Numbered from the stretch's first letter, positions 8,264-17,454 are shown. The stretch is 64,000 nucleotides of DNA from Halieaceae bacterium (GCA_902623175.1 CACNSR010000005.1:1-64000), one strand, 5' to 3'. Made by a program: numbers and translations. Notes: generated by a model from the letters alone, not told the origin.

Positions 8264-8605
8264 ATGAGTGCGTTTCTGGACCTGCTGGATGGAGTGCTCG
8301 GCGCAGATATGATCTGCTCAGCGAGTGGCTCTATCTTCTCTCTTGGGTGCATACAAGCCCTGCAATGCAACGAGAACACTTGCCACACCCGCATCATTAC
8401 CCAAGACCCTAAACTGCAAAAAGGATTGGATCCCGCGGTTACTGCCGATCGGGTCGTCAACTATGCGATCTCGATGCGAGAAGAGGTTGAGCCGATCGCG
8501 CACAGCTGCGGTGAGCTGAACCCTCAGGTGTTGTTACGGCAGCATGCCTATGTCGGAGACGACCAGGGCCAACCCTCGCCTCTAGACACGAAATTGTTAC
8601 CGTGA
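8264..8605 (+). pseudogene. glutamate synthase-type FMN-domain protein, C-terminal remnant
   Basis: The reading frame shows GADMICSASGSIFSLGCIQ, LQCNENTCHTRIITQDPK and ADRVVNYAISM. These correspond to the C-terminal part of FMN-binding glutamate synthase-family proteins (family pattern GCIQALRCN...CPTGVATQDP). Several signature residues are altered (CPTG to CHTR), and the preceding 350-400 residues are absent. It begins about 170 bp after the tRNA-Leu tail, so integration or rearrangement probably removed the 5' part. The tail GDDQGQPSPLDTKLLP looks read-through. Confidence 0.7.
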
Positions 8606-8763
8606 AGCCCGTCCGCTCATCACCACTGCTGCGACAGATGTCACTGCCCCTCTGACGGTGTGAGCGGGGTCAAGTGACTTTTCACGGAAACTTTGTCGTG
8701 CACAGGAAGCGAATCTTCACTAGGTGTATTACGCTCCCTGCCAACTTCCCCTGAACCCTCCCA

Positions 8764-9678
8764 ATGCAAAGAAAAGTTGTCATTGCTCTTGCCAAAGCCC
8801 TGTTGCTGATAACAGGTTGCCTATGCGGCGCCTGGGCATTGGGCGCCGACTTTGACCTCGATTTAGCGGCGGGCTACGCCTGGGATGACAACGTCGGCCT
8901 CGATGAACTGGAACGCGCTACTGGTGAGTCCGATGAGGTCACCACGCTGGAGATTCAGGGGTCAGCCCTGTTCAGCTATCGGAATCGCGCGTCGCTGCGT
9001 GTTTCAGCCGGATTGGTTGATGATAGTCATCAGGAGTTTTCGCAGGTTGATCGACGCACAGAATCACTCGGGGTAAATCTGGAGGGGCAAGTTGGAAAAG
9101 CCACCGTGGGCGTCAATTGGTTCGATGTCTCTGCGGACCTCGATGACGAGAAGTTCCTCACTTACGAACGTCTCTCTCCCTACCTAGCGGGCTTTCTGAG
9201 CAAACAATGGTTCTTGCGAGGGGAATACGTCTACGGTGAAAAAACAATCGCCCGCCGCCCTGGTCGCGAGGCCGATAGCCACAGTGTCTCTCTGGACAGT
9301 TACTATTTCATTCAGGGCCTGAAGCGCTATGCGGTGGTGGGTTACACCTTTCGCGTCGATAACGCGCGTGCGAATCGCTACGATTACGAGTCACATGCTA
9401 TTAAGGCACGTTACGTGCATCGCAAAAATCTGGGGCGACTCCCTCTGGAACTCGAGATCGAGGGAAAGTTTGAGGATCGACATTACAAAACACCTGATCC
9501 GATGATCGGCATCGAGCGCGAGGATACCCGCTGGCGTTTCTCGGCCGAACTGCGGTTCTCATTCACTGACTACGCATCATGGGCGGTGATGATTAAGAAT
9601 TCTGATTACGACTCGAATCTGCCGACCGCGAGTTACAGTGATCTTGTGGTAGGCACTGAGGTTCGGCTATCTTTCTAA
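8764..9678 (+). CDS. outer-membrane beta-barrel protein (SLAM/DUF560-like)
   Basis: The 304-residue product has a signal peptide (residues 5-27) and then alternating amphipathic strands. Tyr/Arg/Asp-rich repeats such as LDLAAGYAWDDNVGL, GVNLEGQVGKATVGVNWFD and RWRFSAELRFSF end in a C-terminal aromatic (EVRLSF), typical of outer-membrane barrels. The DDNVGL start resembles the barrel domain of surface lipoprotein assembly modifiers. It sits beside an S8 protease and an ECF sigma/anti-sigma pair, a grouping suggesting an envelope function. There is no N-terminal TPR domain. Confidence 0.65.
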   Translation: MQRKVVIALAKALLLITGCLCGAWALGADFDLDLAAGYAWDDNVGLDELERATGESDEVTTLEIQGSALFSYRNRASLRVSAGLVDDSHQEFSQVDRRTESLGVNLEGQVGKATVGVNWFDVSADLDDEKFLTYERLSPYLAGFLSKQWFLRGEYVYGEKTIARRPGREADSHSVSLDSYYFIQGLKRYAVVGYTFRVDNARANRYDYESHAIKARYVHRKNLGRLPLELEIEGKFEDRHYKTPDPMIGIEREDTRWRFSAELRFSFTDYASWAVMIKNSDYDSNLPTASYSDLVVGTEVRLSF

Positions 9679-9738
9679 TTCCTGGCCAAGCAGAAGACCA
9701 ACAATAAAATTGCTTGAAGCAGTGCTGCCGCTCTAGCG

Positions 9739-11013
9739 CTACTGGAACTGTAATTGCCCGTATCCATAGATTTGATCGCGCCCTGGGGCGCCCACATCAA
9801 CAGCATTGGAATACAGCGCGTCCAGCATCACAGCAGGCTCACTTTTCGATTGCAGCAAGCGTGCCGCAGCGACGGCGACGAAGGGTACCGCGTAGGAGGT
9901 GCCGGATGACGCTGCATAACCCCCTCCGGCCTGCGCGTGGCGAATGTTGACGCCGGGCGCCGCGATATCGACGTACTCACCGCGATTGGCCAGGCGAAAC
10001 GCGCGGCCGCGGTTGTCGGTCGCCGTCACGGCGACCACCTCCGGATACGCCGCTGGATACATAGGCTGGGCCATAGGACCTCCATTGCCCGCCGCCGCAA
10101 TCGCCAGAACACCACGCTCTCGCACACGCGCCAGCGCGGTCTCAAGCAGTCGGTTGGGAGGCCCCGCCAAGCTGATATTTATCACAGACACCTGTTGGGT
10201 GATCAGCCAATTGAGCGCTTTGATAAGACTCACCGTACTGGCAAATTCGCCCTGTTCCTCGGTTTGATCGAACACCTCCGCTGCGAACAGCTCAGCGTGG
10301 GGCGCCAAGCCCAGTGCCGATGGGTCATTGCTGGCAATAATGGAAGCGATCGCCGTACCATGGAAGTTGGGTGGCGCGTCGTTCTCAACAAAGCGTCTAG
10401 TCGTGATCGACGCCTGAGAAAACGCACGGTGCCCCTGATCGACACTGCTGTCGATAATCCCAATGCGCAGCGACAGGTCAGACAGATCGGTTGGTAAGGC
10501 CAACAACTCCCGCGGGGCGACACCCGCTATGTCAGCATCTAGATCATCCGGCACGCCGGCGGTGTAGAGGTGATTGAGATCGACATCTGCCCTGTCGCCA
10601 CCAATCACCTCATAGATACCCGCGCGGGTCGCCGACAAGTCAAAGCTGGCAGGGGCCGCAACTTCTGCCAGTAGAAAGCCCAGGCCATCGAGCTCACTGA
10701 CCCGGTCAAAGAGATAGCCTTCCTGCGCCAGTTGCTCAAACACATCGGCTTCTGCCATAACCAACCAGTGGTCAGTCTGAATACGGAGCGCATCTTCACT
10801 GATACGGGACTCAATATCGGTGAGCAGATCTTCCATGGCTCGCTCTATGCGCTCTTCGGTCGCCTCTGAAACGATGTCGGAAACCTGGTCTTCAACCTCC
10901 TGACTCACGCCAGGCTGAACCAGCGCAAAACCAAATAACAATGCCACTGCCACCCGAACTCGGCTGCTGATCGGGGAATATTTGGCTTGAAGTAGCACGT
11001 TGATGCTGGACAT
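9739..11013 (-). CDS. secreted S8 (subtilisin-like) serine protease
   Basis: The 424-residue product has a signal anchor or peptide (20-38), then an acidic pro-region (about 39-175). The S8 domain has a complete triad: Asp188 in RIGIIDSSVD, His218 in FHGTAIAS and Ser373 in SSGTSYAVP, with oxyanion Asn310 in AAAGNGG. It is probably exported to periplasm or surface. It is convergent with the barrel gene and divergent from the ECF sigma gene, with about 70 bp between, so it may be a regulon member. Its length is normal for a small subtilase without C-terminal add-ons. Confidence 0.85.
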   Translation of the reverse strand: MSSINVLLQAKYSPISSRVRVAVALLFGFALVQPGVSQEVEDQVSDIVSEATEERIERAMEDLLTDIESRISEDALRIQTDHWLVMAEADVFEQLAQEGYLFDRVSELDGLGFLLAEVAAPASFDLSATRAGIYEVIGGDRADVDLNHLYTAGVPDDLDADIAGVAPRELLALPTDLSDLSLRIGIIDSSVDQGHRAFSQASITTRRFVENDAPPNFHGTAIASIIASNDPSALGLAPHAELFAAEVFDQTEEQGEFASTVSLIKALNWLITQQVSVINISLAGPPNRLLETALARVRERGVLAIAAAGNGGPMAQPMYPAAYPEVVAVTATDNRGRAFRLANRGEYVDIAAPGVNIRHAQAGGGYAASSGTSYAVPFVAVAAARLLQSKSEPAVMLDALYSNAVDVGAPGRDQIYGYGQLQFQ

Positions 11014-11086
11014 GATGCGAGTCTAACCCCTTTCTGGCCCGCGCTTAAAAGCAAAAACTGCCGCCTGAGAGGGAATAAGTCCCACC

Positions 11087-11623
11087 GTGAAACGTCAAAC
11101 CGATAGTAGGGTGGCTATGGCGAGTTTAACGGCCCAACAAAGACAGGACCTGATTGAGGAGTTGCCGCGCTTAAAGCGCTTCTGCCTCTCACTGACGTCA
11201 GATCCCGCTGACGCCGACGATTTATTGCAAATAACGGTGGAACGCCTGCTGGAAAAAGGTATGCCCGAGGACGCGCACGTCGCTAAATGGTCGCACCGGG
11301 TATGCCGCAACTTGTGGATCGATGAGATTCGATCCAGAGACGTACGGAGTCGCTACGCGCAGTCAGAAAGCGTAATCGAAGGGGCCGGCACGACTTCGGC
11401 CACCTCTGATGAATCCGTGCAGCTCGATCGGGTCGCGGCGGCGATGGAACGTCTACCGCCCGAGCAACGCGCAGCGTTGGTTCAGGTTGCCGTAGAGGGT
11501 TGTTCCTACGCAGAGGCAGCGGCGCTGCTTGAAGTGCCGATAGGTACGATCATGAGTCGTGTCGCTCGGGCACGAAAAGCGCTGGCTGAAGATTTGGAGT
11601 GGAGTGCAGAAAGAGAGGCCTAA
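11087..11623 (+). CDS. ECF-type RNA polymerase sigma factor
   Basis: The 178-residue product has sigma-70 region 2 (LKRFCLSLTSDPADADDLLQ and a W-containing NLWIDEIRSR segment) and region 4 with its helix-turn-helix (MERLPPEQRAALVQVAVEG, YAEAAALLEVPIGTIMSRV). The start used is GTG 11087; ATG 11117 (MASLTAQQ) is an alternative and fits the family length better. It is followed after about 60 bp by its probable anti-sigma factor. It likely directs transcription of itself and perhaps the neighbouring S8 protease and barrel genes; no -35/-10 pair of ECF type was proved. Confidence 0.85.
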   Translation: MKRQTDSRVAMASLTAQQRQDLIEELPRLKRFCLSLTSDPADADDLLQITVERLLEKGMPEDAHVAKWSHRVCRNLWIDEIRSRDVRSRYAQSESVIEGAGTTSATSDESVQLDRVAAAMERLPPEQRAALVQVAVEGCSYAEAAALLEVPIGTIMSRVARARKALAEDLEWSAEREA

Positions 11624-11681
11624 GCCTACAGCATTCGTCACGGCCCACTTGGGAGGGGCCGAAGGGAACAGGGTGATTATT

Positions 11682-12422
11682 ATGAGTGATGATCGTCAGA
11701 ACGTGGTGGACATGAATGGAACGCGAGTGGACGATGACCACTTGCTTTCGATGTATGTCGATAACGAGCTGGACGCAGAGCGAACCATTGCGCTGGTAAG
11801 CAGGCTACGCAATGAACCCGGCCTGCGAGCGCGCCTTGAGGTCATGGAAGCTAACGACCAGCGATTGAGAAAGCTGTTTGTTGAGTCCGACAATCCAATT
11901 CCCGAACATTTGGCACCCATGGTTGCATCAGAAAATGTGTCCGTGCTGGGTGCGACTCGGCGCTGGCAACGCTGGGCGAGCGTCGCGGTAGCCGCCTCGT
12001 TCGCGACAGCAATGGCGTTGGTTGTCGATCAGAACCAAACCGATGTGTTCAACCCCATGTCTATGGATCCGCAGCTCGCGAGTGCGCTGGAGCAATCCTC
12101 TTCGCGCGCCACTGGCTGGGACATTTTGGATGACGATCGACAGTTCCGCTCGGTCCTGACCTTTCCCGCGGCGGACGGGCGCTGGTGTCGCGAGTTTTTG
12201 CTGAGCCAAAGTGAATCACATTGGCGCGGTGTCGCCTGCCGGGATAGCGGCGAATGGGTGAACCAGGTCGTGGGTAGCGAAGTCTTCCTCGAGCAGGAAA
12301 CTCAGTATCGTCCCGCCGGTGCAGGCGACAGCGAGCAGGTGGCGCGATTTATCGACGAAACCGCGACTGATGTAGCGCTCGGACCACAGCAGGAAGCGAC
12401 ACTGATCGCGTCCGGCTGGTAA
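11682..12422 (+). CDS. anti-sigma factor, membrane-anchored
   Basis: The start was chosen at ATG 11682 (MSDDRQNVVDMNG). The upstream in-frame extension overlaps the sigma gene and has no ribosome site. The product is 246 residues. The N-terminal part (DDHLLSMYVDNELDAERTI) has the anti-sigma domain pattern without the HCC zinc motif, one membrane segment (about 87-104, WASVAVAASFATAMALVV) follows, and the C-terminal domain is probably periplasmic, with two Cys. It is co-transcribed with the ECF sigma gene and should hold the sigma factor at the membrane. Confidence 0.75.
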   Translation: MSDDRQNVVDMNGTRVDDDHLLSMYVDNELDAERTIALVSRLRNEPGLRARLEVMEANDQRLRKLFVESDNPIPEHLAPMVASENVSVLGATRRWQRWASVAVAASFATAMALVVDQNQTDVFNPMSMDPQLASALEQSSSRATGWDILDDDRQFRSVLTFPAADGRWCREFLLSQSESHWRGVACRDSGEWVNQVVGSEVFLEQETQYRPAGAGDSEQVARFIDETATDVALGPQQEATLIASGW

Positions 12423-12635
12423 GCCTGGGCTCATCAGATAACTGGCGCGAGGGTCCCGCGTAAAAACACAGCCGAACCCGCACCCGCAAACTACCTCAAC
12501 CCAACGCCCTCCTGCTCACCTTCGCGCACCGCCTGTTCGGGATGACCGCGCAGCGGGTGCTCCCTGAGCTAAACTCTCATCCGCCGGCGGTCACTGATTC
12601 GCTTCAGATGATTTGTAGTCGGGAGTGCGAAACTG

Positions 12636-13055
12636 ATGAATGAATACCTGATGCCGCTGACAGGCGGCGTGTTTTTGGGCCTCTCCGCGATGTGGCTGCT
12701 GCTGTCACTGGGCCATATCGCCGGCATCAGCGGCATTGCCTGGAGGTCCCTTGCAGGGCCAGAGAGAGTTTGGCGCGCGCTATTTTTGCTGGGTCTATTA
12801 GTGGGCGGCCTAGTGACACACAATGTTATCGGTCGACCTGTCCCGGCTGAATCCACTGCAGCCTTATGGCTGATTGCTGCTAGCGGACTCCTAGTTGGTC
12901 TGGGGGCGCGCATGGGTGGCGGCTGCACCAGTGGCCACGGGGTGTGTGGACTGGGCCGACGATCACCGCGATCACTGGTTGCGACGCTGACCTCCATGAC
13001 CCTGGGCATCGTCACCGTATTCATCATGCAAAGCATGTTGGGTGGTTCAGTATGA
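12636..13055 (+). CDS. YeeE/YedE family membrane protein, first half
   Basis: The 139-residue product has four hydrophobic segments and the family signature GGGCTSGHGVCGLGRRSPRS (93-112) with its Cys residues. YeeE/YedE proteins move thiosulfate or other sulfur species across the inner membrane. Here the transporter is split in two genes; the stop overlaps the start of the partner by 4 bp (TATGA), indicating translational coupling. Confidence 0.9.
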   Translation: MNEYLMPLTGGVFLGLSAMWLLLSLGHIAGISGIAWRSLAGPERVWRALFLLGLLVGGLVTHNVIGRPVPAESTAALWLIAASGLLVGLGARMGGGCTSGHGVCGLGRRSPRSLVATLTSMTLGIVTVFIMQSMLGGSV

Positions 13056-13474
13056 AGGCCTGGCCCGCTTTATTATCAGGCGTATTGTTCGGCCTCGGAC
13101 TCACCTTGTCGGGCATGTCAGACCCGGCGAAAGTGCTCGGATTCCTGAACATCACAGGCGCATGGATATCCGATCTGATGTTCGTCATGGGCGGCGCTGT
13201 GGTGGTCACATTTCTGGTCACGCCGCTCGTCACAGCACGAGAAGCACCCTTGCTGGCATCGACTTTTTCACTGCCCGGCAAACAACTCTTGGACCGACGT
13301 TTGGTTGGCGGAGCCGTGTTATTTGGTATTGGCTGGGGACTGTCGGGCTACTGCCCGGGACCTGCCCTGGTGAGCTTGCTCTACGGCTACGAATCTACCG
13401 TGGTGTTTTGCTTGGCCATGTTTGCAGGGATGGCGCTGGAAGATCCGATCAGTCGCCTTTTCGCCTCATCTTGA
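13052..13474 (+). CDS. YeeE/YedE family membrane protein, second half
   Basis: ATG 13052 overlaps the stop of the preceding gene. The 140-residue product has hydrophobic segments and the conserved SGMSDPAKVLGFL and GLSGYCPGPAL motifs of the second YeeE/YedE half. It presumably pairs with the upstream protein to form one sulfur-species transporter. A longer frame from 12944 would run through the first gene and is not used. Confidence 0.9.
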   Translation: MKAWPALLSGVLFGLGLTLSGMSDPAKVLGFLNITGAWISDLMFVMGGAVVVTFLVTPLVTAREAPLLASTFSLPGKQLLDRRLVGGAVLFGIGWGLSGYCPGPALVSLLYGYESTVVFCLAMFAGMALEDPISRLFASS

Positions 13475-13504
13475 GTGTTGGCGAGCTCGTTGACCTCGGT
13501 GTTG

Positions 13505-13897
13505 CTATGACAGGTCCAACGCAAACTGTTTGAGTACATTGAGCGGGACAATCTCAAGCGTTTTTTGGTGGGTCGCTCGCAGGTAAAGTCTAGGGGCTTT
13601 GCCCGCGTCGTGAGCCTGATGCCAGCGCATCGCACAAAGACACCATCGATCACCCGCTTTCAACCCGGGGAAGCCATATTGCGGCATCGGCGTCACTAGG
13701 TCGTTGCCGGCTGATATCGAGAAAGAGAGAAACTCATCTGTCATCTGTGCACAAACCGTGTGCACGCCATGATCCATCGGCCCGGTATTGCAGTGCCCGT
13801 CGCGAAAGAATCCTGTGACGGGGTCCAGGCAACAGAGCTCGATCGGCAACCCCAACACATTGAGTTGCTCGGGCGGCTCACTCGATGGCTCTCCCAT
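13505..13897 (-). CDS. DUF2237 family protein
   Basis: The 130-residue product contains NVLGLPIELCCLDPVTGFFR, HTVCAQMTDEFL, GNDLVTPMPQYGFPGLK and DRWCLCAMRW, the conserved Cys-rich signature of DUF2237. Function is unknown in the family; it is a small cytosolic protein with no signal peptide. It lies convergent with the YeeE/YedE pair and divergent from the DUF819 gene. Confidence 0.85.
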   Translation of the reverse strand: MGEPSSEPPEQLNVLGLPIELCCLDPVTGFFRDGHCNTGPMDHGVHTVCAQMTDEFLSFSISAGNDLVTPMPQYGFPGLKAGDRWCLCAMRWHQAHDAGKAPRLYLRATHQKTLEIVPLNVLKQFALDLS

Positions 13898-14005
13898 TGT
13901 TGTCTCTCCCGCGAGAATTGCATGATGGGAACAACACCAACGTATCGTGCTTTTCCCGCCGGGCTACAGTAGCATCATATCGACACTAGCAGGACGCCCT
14001 ACGCG

Positions 14006-15166
14006 ATGTTCAGCCCCGATAACCATCTCGGCATTTTTGCTGCTCTCATGGGATTGGCCGCGCTAGCCTTCTGGTTACAAGCGACACGCATAGGGGCACG
14101 GCTCACCGGAACAGTGCTAGTTATTTTGATGGCGATTTTCGCGGCCAATGCCGGTCTCATCCCGCATCAAGCTCCCGCCTATGACTTCGTTTTTACCTAT
14201 CTGGTACCCGTTCTGATTCCTCTTTTTCTGCTGCAGGGAGACATTCGACGGCTTCTGCGTGAGGCATCACGAACGACACTCGCCTTCATAGTGGCCTCGG
14301 CAGGCACAGTGGCTGGCGTCGTCCTGGCCATCTCCCTACTCGATCTCAGCGCACTGGCAGGGAAAGCGAATATCTCCGCTACCGATATGGAGAGCGCCAT
14401 TGCCGGTTTGTTCGCCGCAACCTACATAGGTGGGTCCGTGAACTATGCTGCATTGGGCGAGATGACCGGACTATCCAACGACGCCTCCTTTTTCTCGGCG
14501 GCCACTGCCGCTGACAATCTGTTTAGCGCTATTTTTTTGAGCGTGCTTGGGCTGTTACCCGGTGTTCAGTGGCTCGCTCGACGCTTTAACGATCACTCGC
14601 AGTTGAAAACACATATACCCAGCAACGATGATCCTGAGCGCAATACGGTATCGATGACACCCACCTCGCTTTGCACAGCATTGGCAGTCGCCACACTCTT
14701 GGTGACGCTCAGTGACGCAACCAGTGCTTGGCTGGACGTATCAGGGGGGCGTTATATTATTTTGACGGTACTGACCCTCGCTCTGGCGACGACAGTCCCG
14801 AAATTACGACATTGGTGTGCCGGGGGATTTGAGCTCGGCGTCGTCTTGTCATTCGTTTTCTTTGGCTCGATCGCAGCTGGAGCGGATGTCGCCGCCATGC
14901 TCAGCGTGGCCCCCATCCTAATCACTTTGGTAAGCATTTTGCTGACAACCCATTTACTCTGCCTGCTGATCATCGGCCGCTGGCTGAAGCTAACACTGCC
15001 GGAATTACTGACCGCCTCCAACGCAGCGGTGCTTGGTGCTACCACCGCGCCGGCGATGGCAGCCGCCAAGGGGTGGCATGACCAGATTACGCCGGGTGTA
15101 CTGGTGGGCGTACTGGGCTACTCATTGGGTACACTCATCGGTGGGCTACTCTTCAATTTACTATGA
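14006..15166 (+). CDS. DUF819 family integral membrane protein
   Basis: The 386-residue product has about eleven hydrophobic segments. The segments LVPVLIPLFLLQGDIRRLLR and AGLFAATYIGGSVNYAAL are characteristic of DUF819 (YjcL-type) proteins, which resemble sodium-dependent carriers. The second half repeats the pattern (SNAAVLGATTAPAMAAAKGW). Substrate is unknown. It stands alone in its transcription unit. Confidence 0.85.
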   Translation: MFSPDNHLGIFAALMGLAALAFWLQATRIGARLTGTVLVILMAIFAANAGLIPHQAPAYDFVFTYLVPVLIPLFLLQGDIRRLLREASRTTLAFIVASAGTVAGVVLAISLLDLSALAGKANISATDMESAIAGLFAATYIGGSVNYAALGEMTGLSNDASFFSAATAADNLFSAIFLSVLGLLPGVQWLARRFNDHSQLKTHIPSNDDPERNTVSMTPTSLCTALAVATLLVTLSDATSAWLDVSGGRYIILTVLTLALATTVPKLRHWCAGGFELGVVLSFVFFGSIAAGADVAAMLSVAPILITLVSILLTTHLLCLLIIGRWLKLTLPELLTASNAAVLGATTAPAMAAAKGWHDQITPGVLVGVLGYSLGTLIGGLLFNLL

Positions 15167-15257
15167 CACAGTCGCGTCCGAAACCCCAGCATCGGGCCAC
15201 ACCTGAGCATTCATTGGCGTATGCTTGACTGATACCCGCTAAAGGTGCGCACAACGC

Positions 15258-15962
15258 GTGGACATTAATCCAGAAATTGATCTGAGCGCAGTAGCGACAA
15301 CGCTGGCCAGTCAAGGCCGGGTGCAGATCCATGACTTTGCTTCAGCAGAGTCAGCCAAAGCGCTCCATGACTTGTTGAAACAGCATGACGACTGGTATCT
15401 GAGCTACAACGAAGGCCCGGACAATTTTGAGACTAGCGAGGCCGAGTTTGCAGCGCTCACTATGGAACAAAAACACCGCTTTACAGCGGGGATATATCGG
15501 CGAGCGCGTTCTGGCTTTCAGTACCTCTTCAAACAGTACTATATCAGTCAGGCTGTAAACTCAGGCGAGAATCAGGGCCATCCTATGCACGCTGTGCAAG
15601 AGTGGGTCACGGGAGAGAATTTTCTTGGCCTGATGCGCTACGTGACGGGCCGAGATGACATCAGGACCTCCGACAGTTATGCCAGTCTCTATGGTCCTGG
15701 CCACTTTTTGACACGTCATGATGATCGACATCCCACCCATCATCGCATCGCCGCCTGGGTCCTCTCCATGACGCCGGAATGGGATGAAAACTGGGGGGGG
15801 CACCTCGCGTTCTATGATGAGGCGGGCAATGTCGTAGAGGCCTTCAAGCCTGCCTTCAATTCCCTTAATTTGTTCACGGTGCCCCAGCATCATGCAGTAC
15901 AGCTGATAACACCATTCGCCGGCGCACCAAGAACCAGTTATCTGGGATGGCTACTGGCCTGA
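15258..15962 (+). CDS. 2-oxoglutarate/Fe(II)-dependent oxygenase
   Basis: GTG 15258 with AAAGGTG upstream starts a 234-residue product. The double-stranded beta-helix core shows the iron triad H154-x-D156 (LTRHDDRH) and a distal His (211 or 212, VPQHHAVQL). R225 in APRTSYLGWLL is placed to bind 2-oxoglutarate. It is in the PiuC/prolyl-hydroxylase-like superfamily. The substrate (protein side chain or small molecule) is unknown. Soluble, no signal peptide. It is convergent with a nitroreductase pseudogene overlapping its last 12 bp. Confidence 0.8.
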   Translation: MDINPEIDLSAVATTLASQGRVQIHDFASAESAKALHDLLKQHDDWYLSYNEGPDNFETSEAEFAALTMEQKHRFTAGIYRRARSGFQYLFKQYYISQAVNSGENQGHPMHAVQEWVTGENFLGLMRYVTGRDDIRTSDSYASLYGPGHFLTRHDDRHPTHHRIAAWVLSMTPEWDENWGGHLAFYDEAGNVVEAFKPAFNSLNLFTVPQHHAVQLITPFAGAPRTSYLGWLLA

Positions 15963-16643
15963 CCCGTCAGATAAACGTCGCGATCTGCTCCAAAGATTTT
16001 TTTCGGTGGCCGCGCGCGGCACCATCGCCGTCTGGGCCGGGTGCCCGATGACCAAGAACACATAGGGTCGCTCATTGCTCGGCTGCTCGAAAATTTGATT
16101 CAGGCATTTCATGCGATTTGGCGTACAGGTGAGCATAGTGATACCCAGCTGGCGAAAAGCATTGATCAAAAATCCTTTGGCGATGCCTACCGATTCCGAC
16201 ACGCAGTAGTGCTTTTGTCGCGCACCTTTCTCATCGATTTCGTATCGCTCCGCAAATACGGCAATCACCCATGGCGCCGTTTCCAGAAACGGCTTAAGAG
16301 CATCTATGCCTATCTTCTTCAGATCATCCAGTCACGTCTCCTCCGCCCGACCACCACAAGGTTCCTAATCTTCTGCCTCCGCCGCCTCTCGGATCGTGCG
16401 CTTGGTGTCAGGTTCACTAACGCAGGCAAGGTGGCATGGTTGGTGGTTCGCACCGCTCGACGCTGAACCTGCAGCAAGCACGCAGACCTCAATCACAGAA
16501 AGATCGATAAGCTCGTCAGAGGAGTCGCGCACCGTGCGCCGCGTCGCCAGACGATCCCGATAAGCCGCAGCGTTTTCAAATGTAACCCTTGGCGCCAGTC
16601 TTTCTGGCGAGTTTAGGGGTATCGGATCGTAGTCGAAGTCCCT
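15951..16643 (-). pseudogene. nitroreductase-family FMN enzyme, inactivated
   Basis: The frame reads TRRTVRDSSDELIDLSVIE and AAGSASSGANHQP, typical N-terminal FMN-binding motifs of nitroreductases. It ends with ERPYVFLVIGHPAQTAMVP, the C-terminal signature. Two in-frame stops interrupt it, TAG at 16365-16367 and TGA about 33 bases further on, the second probably replacing Trp (ET*LDDLKKIG). All parts stay in one frame, so inactivation is by nonsense mutation only. The usual PWH after SGANHQ is PCH here. Confidence 0.8.
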
Positions 16644-16775
16644 CATACTCTGGTCCATCATCTGAGGTCCAGTTAATGACTCTATACCGCGGCTGTCACA
16701 ACGACTTAGTGGCCGCAGGCTAATTACCAAAAGCGAAGACGCACAACCAAGCACTACATCGGTTAGCATCGTGTT

Positions 16776-17246
16776 ATGAGAATCATTCAACGAGTAGGTG
16801 TCAGCGCAAAGGATCGCGATCTTGCTCTTAAGTGGATCAAACGCTGCTTGCGGGAAATTACACGTAAAGATTACGAGCTACCGGTGGACTATGGTCAAGC
16901 CCGCAATGACCTCGTGGTAACCGTGAAACGCGCAGGCCATCGCTCCTCAGCGTGTGCCAAGGGCATCACGATCGATATTTCGGCATACTCGAAAGGCACT
17001 TCCGCTCTACTGGAATACCCCGCCTTCGCTCGCGATCCCGTTATCGGATCCAGAGATGCCGTTACGCCAGAGCTGGTGCTCGCCGGTACGATCGCGCACG
17101 AGGTCAGTCATTTTGTACAGTATCGATACGGCCCCGATACGCGGTGGCTAAAAAAGCGCTATCGCAAACCTCACGGAGAGGGTTTTCGGGACATTTATCG
17201 GATACTGCGATCAAAAGTAGTGAATCCAAATCTGCAAAATGTGTGA
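16776..17246 (+). CDS. SprT-like zinc metallopeptidase-fold protein
   Basis: The 156-residue product contains AHEVSHFVQY (HExxH at 108-112) and a third zinc-ligand candidate, H133, in KPHGEGFRDIYRILR. That HExxH...HG.GF spacing resembles SprT/Spartan-type domains. There is no signal peptide. The N-terminal half is basic and has no recognised domain. Role unknown; a phage-derived or DNA-linked role is possible for the superfamily but not shown here. Confidence 0.6.
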   Translation: MRIIQRVGVSAKDRDLALKWIKRCLREITRKDYELPVDYGQARNDLVVTVKRAGHRSSACAKGITIDISAYSKGTSALLEYPAFARDPVIGSRDAVTPELVLAGTIAHEVSHFVQYRYGPDTRWLKKRYRKPHGEGFRDIYRILRSKVVNPNLQNV

Positions 17247-17417
17247 AAGATCAGATCGGCTGTGCGGTCCATGCCAACATTTTCGTCCAAACCGCAGATC
17301 ACGTGCGCCCAGATTACCCTCCAAAAAACCTTGGAGAGTCCTCGAGAGAGAGACCTCGATGAATGGTCCGTCGGTCCACAGCACGCGTGCCGCGACAAGA
17401 TAGCCATTTGTGACCAT
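17211..17417 (-). CDS. possible small or truncated protein
   Basis: ATG 17417 has GGAG eight bases upstream. The first ~43 residues (NGYLVAARVLWTDGPFIEV, LQGFLEGNLGARDLRFG) look like a genuine domain. The remainder overlaps the 3' end of the SprT-like gene and looks like unrelated read-through. It could be a truncated gene, divergent from the serine hydrolase. Family not recognised. Confidence 0.3.
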   Translation of the reverse strand: MVTNGYLVAARVLWTDGPFIEVSLSRTLQGFLEGNLGARDLRFGRKCWHGPHSRSDLSHILQIWIHYF

Positions 17418-17454
17418 AATCTTGCTCCATCAGACGCCTTGAGCCATCTATCTC

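Noticed and set aside
9937-10497. Plus-strand Arg-rich ORF inside the S8 protease gene
   Set aside because: Arg-rich antisense translation typical of GC-rich shadows; the S8 triad on the other strand is decisive.
16041-16466. 141-codon plus-strand ORF opposite the nitroreductase pseudogene
   Set aside because: Antisense of a recognisable, although inactivated, gene; Arg/Leu-rich composition.
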